NCBI GenBank assembly: GCA_963753055.1
Contig: CAVWAP010000008.1
Location: 1-16,128 of the forward strand
From: JAUWGC01 sp963753055
GTDB lineage: Bacteria; Bacteroidota; Bacteroidia; Bacteroidales; B18-G4
Direction of reading: 5' to 3'
DNA length: 16,128 bases
This document shows positions 14,433 to 16,128 of the stretch, one piece after another; position 1 is the first letter of the stretch; the number at the start of each line of letters is the position of its first letter. A model generated the notes under the pieces. That model saw only the letters and a program-made list of their open reading frames with translations. It had not been told where the DNA came from and ran no database searches. The position numbers and the translations under genes are program-made.

Positions 14433-15120
14433 ATGGGATCCATGTTTAATGCCTTTAGCGCATCTCTGCCCATAGCCTTAGGTGTTGCGGCCAGCCCGAT
14501 GACGATTCTGGCCCTGATGATCCTGCTTAATGACACCCAGGGCTCTTCCCAATGCTTATTCATTCCTGCTTGGTTGGTTTATTGGCTTGTTTCTGGTAGG
14601 TGGTCTTGTTTTACTTAGTCCGGGCTTGAATCACTATACCAGCGGTCCAACACCAGTAGCCGGTTGGATCCGTATTGGTCTTGGATCCCTTTTTCTTCTG
14701 ATTGCTATTCTGATTGCAAAGGATCTGCCCAGGAAAGGGAAGGCGAAAGACCCACCCAGATGGATGGAGAAAGTGGATTCATACGGACCTAAGCAGGCAT
14801 TCAACGTAGGATTATTTCTTTCCATTATGAATTTTAAGAATGCCGCCATGGTAGCCTCAGGCGCAGTAGTAATTGCTGCTGGCGGACTAAGCTTCTGGAA
14901 TGAAATAATTTTGCTGATAATCTTTTGTTTGATTGCTTCCCTGGGGGTCTTGTTTCCGGTTGCAATCTACCTGCTTTTCAGATCTGTGGTGGAAGCTGTA
15001 TTCGCTAAAATGAAAATCTGGCTGCAAAGATACAGTACCCTGATACTTATGATAGTTCTGATTGTATTCGGGGCTTGGTCGCTTTACAGGGGGATTATCC
15101 TTGTGGGGCTTTATTCCTGA
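14433..15120 (+). CDS. GAP/Sap-like (sulfolipid-addressing) membrane protein; frame broken near 14550
   Basis: The first frame (ATG 14433, with ATG 14442 as an alternative start) reads IALGVAASPMTILALMILLN and then stops at 14616-14618. The +1 frame, open from 14530, continues with NAYSFLLGWFIGLFLVGGLV to TGA 15118-15120. One extra base in the TTCCCAAT stretch (about 14545-14553) joins them into about 228 residues with six membrane helices. A charged loop (RKGKAKDPPRWMEKVDS) follows the third, then GPKQAFNVGLFLSIMNFKN. The SP-followed-by-hydrophobic start and the NAYSFLLGW segment fit the GAP family (sulfolipid-1-addressing protein), whose mycobacterial members help MmpL proteins deliver glycolipids to the surface. 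It starts 15 bases after the LolA-like gene. Family call is by motif memory; a LysE-type fold is the main alternative. Confidence 0.7.
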
Positions 15121-15737
15121 TATAATTCCACTTCTCCAAGTCCTTCCCGGATAAGTACAGGTTCTTCGCCACTGCAGTCGATTATGGTGGATGGGACAAT
15201 TCCGCCGTACCCTCCATCGATTACCGCATCTACCAAATCACCGTACTCTTCGGCAATGAGTTCCGGATCGGTTGGATACTCCAGGATCTCATCGTCCATT
15301 TTCAGGGAGGTGGTAAGAATGGGATTACCCAGCTGGCGGACAATCTCCAGGATTATATTATTATTGGGGACCCTGATTCCCACAGTCTTACGGTTTTGCT
15401 TAATGGACTTTGGCACCTGGTTGCTGGCAGTAAGGATAAAGGTAAAGGGACCGGGCAGGTGCGATTTCATCAGTTTGAAGGTCGTGTTGTCCACATGCCT
15501 GGCAAAATCGGAGAGGTGACTCAAATCGGAACAGATAAATGAAAACTGTGCTTTTTCGGGTTTGATTCCCTTGATGCGGGCAACCCGCTCCACAGCCCTG
15601 GCTTTGGTAATATCGCAGCCCATTCCATAGACCGTATCGGTAGGGTAGATGATCACACCACCATCGCGCAGCAGCCCAACAATTTTGTCGATCTTCTTCT
15701 GATCCGGATTCTTCTCATATAGCTTCAGCAGCTTCAT
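15111..15737 (-). CDS. YciO-type member of the Sua5/YrdC/YciO family
   Basis: I chose the ATG at 15737 (208 residues, MKLLKLYEKNPD), which matches YciO length and start; the frame upstream is open but unlike the family. Visible are GGVIIYPTDTVYGMGCD (residues 26-42), IKGIKPEKAQFSFIC in place of the KxR segment, LPGPFTFILTAS, TVGIRVPNN, and a closing STIIDCSGEEPVLIREG. TsaC/Sua5 enzymes make threonylcarbamoyl-AMP from threonine, bicarbonate and ATP for tRNA modification and have STSANxSG; here that place reads ILTTSLKMDDE, as in YciO proteins, whose activity is low or different. The protein lacks the extra Sua5 C-terminal domain. Its stop lies 10 bases inside the convergent Sap-like gene. Confidence 0.87.
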   Translation of the reverse strand: MKLLKLYEKNPDQKKIDKIVGLLRDGGVIIYPTDTVYGMGCDITKARAVERVARIKGIKPEKAQFSFICSDLSHLSDFARHVDNTTFKLMKSHLPGPFTFILTASNQVPKSIKQNRKTVGIRVPNNNIILEIVRQLGNPILTTSLKMDDEILEYPTDPELIAEEYGDLVDAVIDGGYGGIVPSTIIDCSGEEPVLIREGLGEVELYQE

Positions 15738-15807
15738 CTTATTATATAAATCGCGTAAAAATAGTATAATAACTGTATAAATGCAGCGTGTTTTGTATTT
15801 TTGGCCG

Positions 15808-16128
15808 ATGCAACTACCTGTCATAGAGCTGGCGCGGTTTACCCTCAGACCCTGGCATCCCGATGATGCCAGATCACTTGTGAAACATGCACACAATCCA
15901 CGTATCGCTTCAAATCTAAGGGATGGCTTTCCCTATCCGTATACGCTGACCGATGCAAAGAGATGGTTGAACATGGTGGGTGAAAACAGGGATGATGTGA
16001 TCCTGGCCATAGAGGTGCATGGCGAAGCTTCAGGGGGCATCGGGCTTCATGGCTTAAAGGATGTATACCGCTACAATTGTGAGATTGGATACTGGTTGTC
16101 GGAGACCCACTGGGGCAAGGGGATTATG
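15808..16128 (+). CDS. GNAT-family N-acetyltransferase (RimJ-like), partial
   Basis: The frame from ATG 15808 is open to the right edge (107 residues). It begins MQLPVIELARFTLRPWHPDD, the standard opening of RimJ/RimL-type acetyltransferases. It continues with SNLRDGFPYPYTLTDAKRWL, a GGIGLHGL strand, NCEIGYWLSETHWGKGIM and the start of the acetyl-CoA binding pyrophosphate loop, where the window ends. In Bacteroidota most such proteins acetylate small molecules or protein N-termini; the acceptor is unknown. An in-frame ATG at 15781 would add nine residues (MQRVLYFWP) not typical of the family. The gene is divergent from the YciO-type gene with about 70 bases between starts. Confidence 0.85.
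   Translation, partial: MQLPVIELARFTLRPWHPDDARSLVKHAHNPRIASNLRDGFPYPYTLTDAKRWLNMVGENRDDVILAIEVHGEASGGIGLHGLKDVYRYNCEIGYWLSETHWGKGIM

Noticed and set aside
15796..15803. TATTTTTG, a perfect TAnnTTTG match upstream of the GNAT gene
   Set aside because: It ends only 4 bases before ATG 15808, so transcription would start at or after the start codon; there is also no TTG at the right distance. It is probably chance in a T-rich stretch.
1..16128. Defence islands, CRISPR arrays, insertion sequences, toxin-antitoxin pairs
   Set aside because: I looked for spaced direct repeats, transposase-like proteins and short two-gene cassettes and found none; all genes are housekeeping or envelope types.

Overview
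The window looks like chromosomal DNA from a member of the Bacteroidota, probably a marine or sediment relative of the Bacteroidales/Marinilabiliales. The reasons are exact or near matches to the Bacteroidota promoter box TAnnTTTG, few Shine-Dalgarno sequences, a formylglycine-type sulfatase lipoprotein, a small outer-membrane beta-barrel protein, and the YtxH plus phage-holin-like pair. I see no rRNA, tRNA, CRISPR array, insertion sequence or phage integration module. No gene-free stretch exceeds about 210 bases.

Layout. (1) 1-2241 is a tightly overlapping trio: the C-terminal part of a D-aminoacylase-type amidohydrolase, a COG0523/CobW GTPase and a TRIC/YicG-type membrane protein. (2) 2255-4337 holds three secreted proteins (a small helical protein, a glycine-zipper protein and an unrecognised 260-residue protein), closed by a strong terminator. 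(3) 4367-10440 looks like one long operon: sulfatase lipoprotein, outer-membrane barrel, App1-type phosphatidate phosphatase, diacylglycerol kinase-like lipid kinase, a divergent MtnA-like isomerase and an HdeD/DUF308 membrane protein, again closed by a strong terminator. (4) 10460-15120 looks like a second operon: YtxH-like protein, holin-like membrane protein, MMPL/RND exporter, LolA-like lipoprotein carrier and a GAP/Sap-like membrane protein. (5) A YciO-type protein converges on it from the minus strand, and a divergent GNAT acetyltransferase runs off the end.

The main finding is that four promoters (upstream of 2357, 2923, 4484 and 10525) share a 19-base element resembling CCACTTTnGnGGYATTGAC. 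In each, the TTG of its ATTGA lies exactly 21 bases before a TAnnTTTG-like box. This suggests a common regulon joining small secreted stress-type proteins, a lipid-remodelling operon (phosphatidate phosphatase next to lipid kinase) and a lipid-export operon (MMPL, LolA-like, Sap-like). The last arrangement recalls the pairing of MmpL exporters with Sap/Gap proteins in mycobacteria.

A caution: five genes are split by single-base frame changes (near 2700, 3170, 13236, 13673 and 14550), with a possible sixth near 11300. In each of the five, the other frame continues with family-like sequence to a sensible stop. They fall in two clusters, which fits assembly or sequencing indels better than gene decay. 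Affected genes are annotated over their full reconstructed span.
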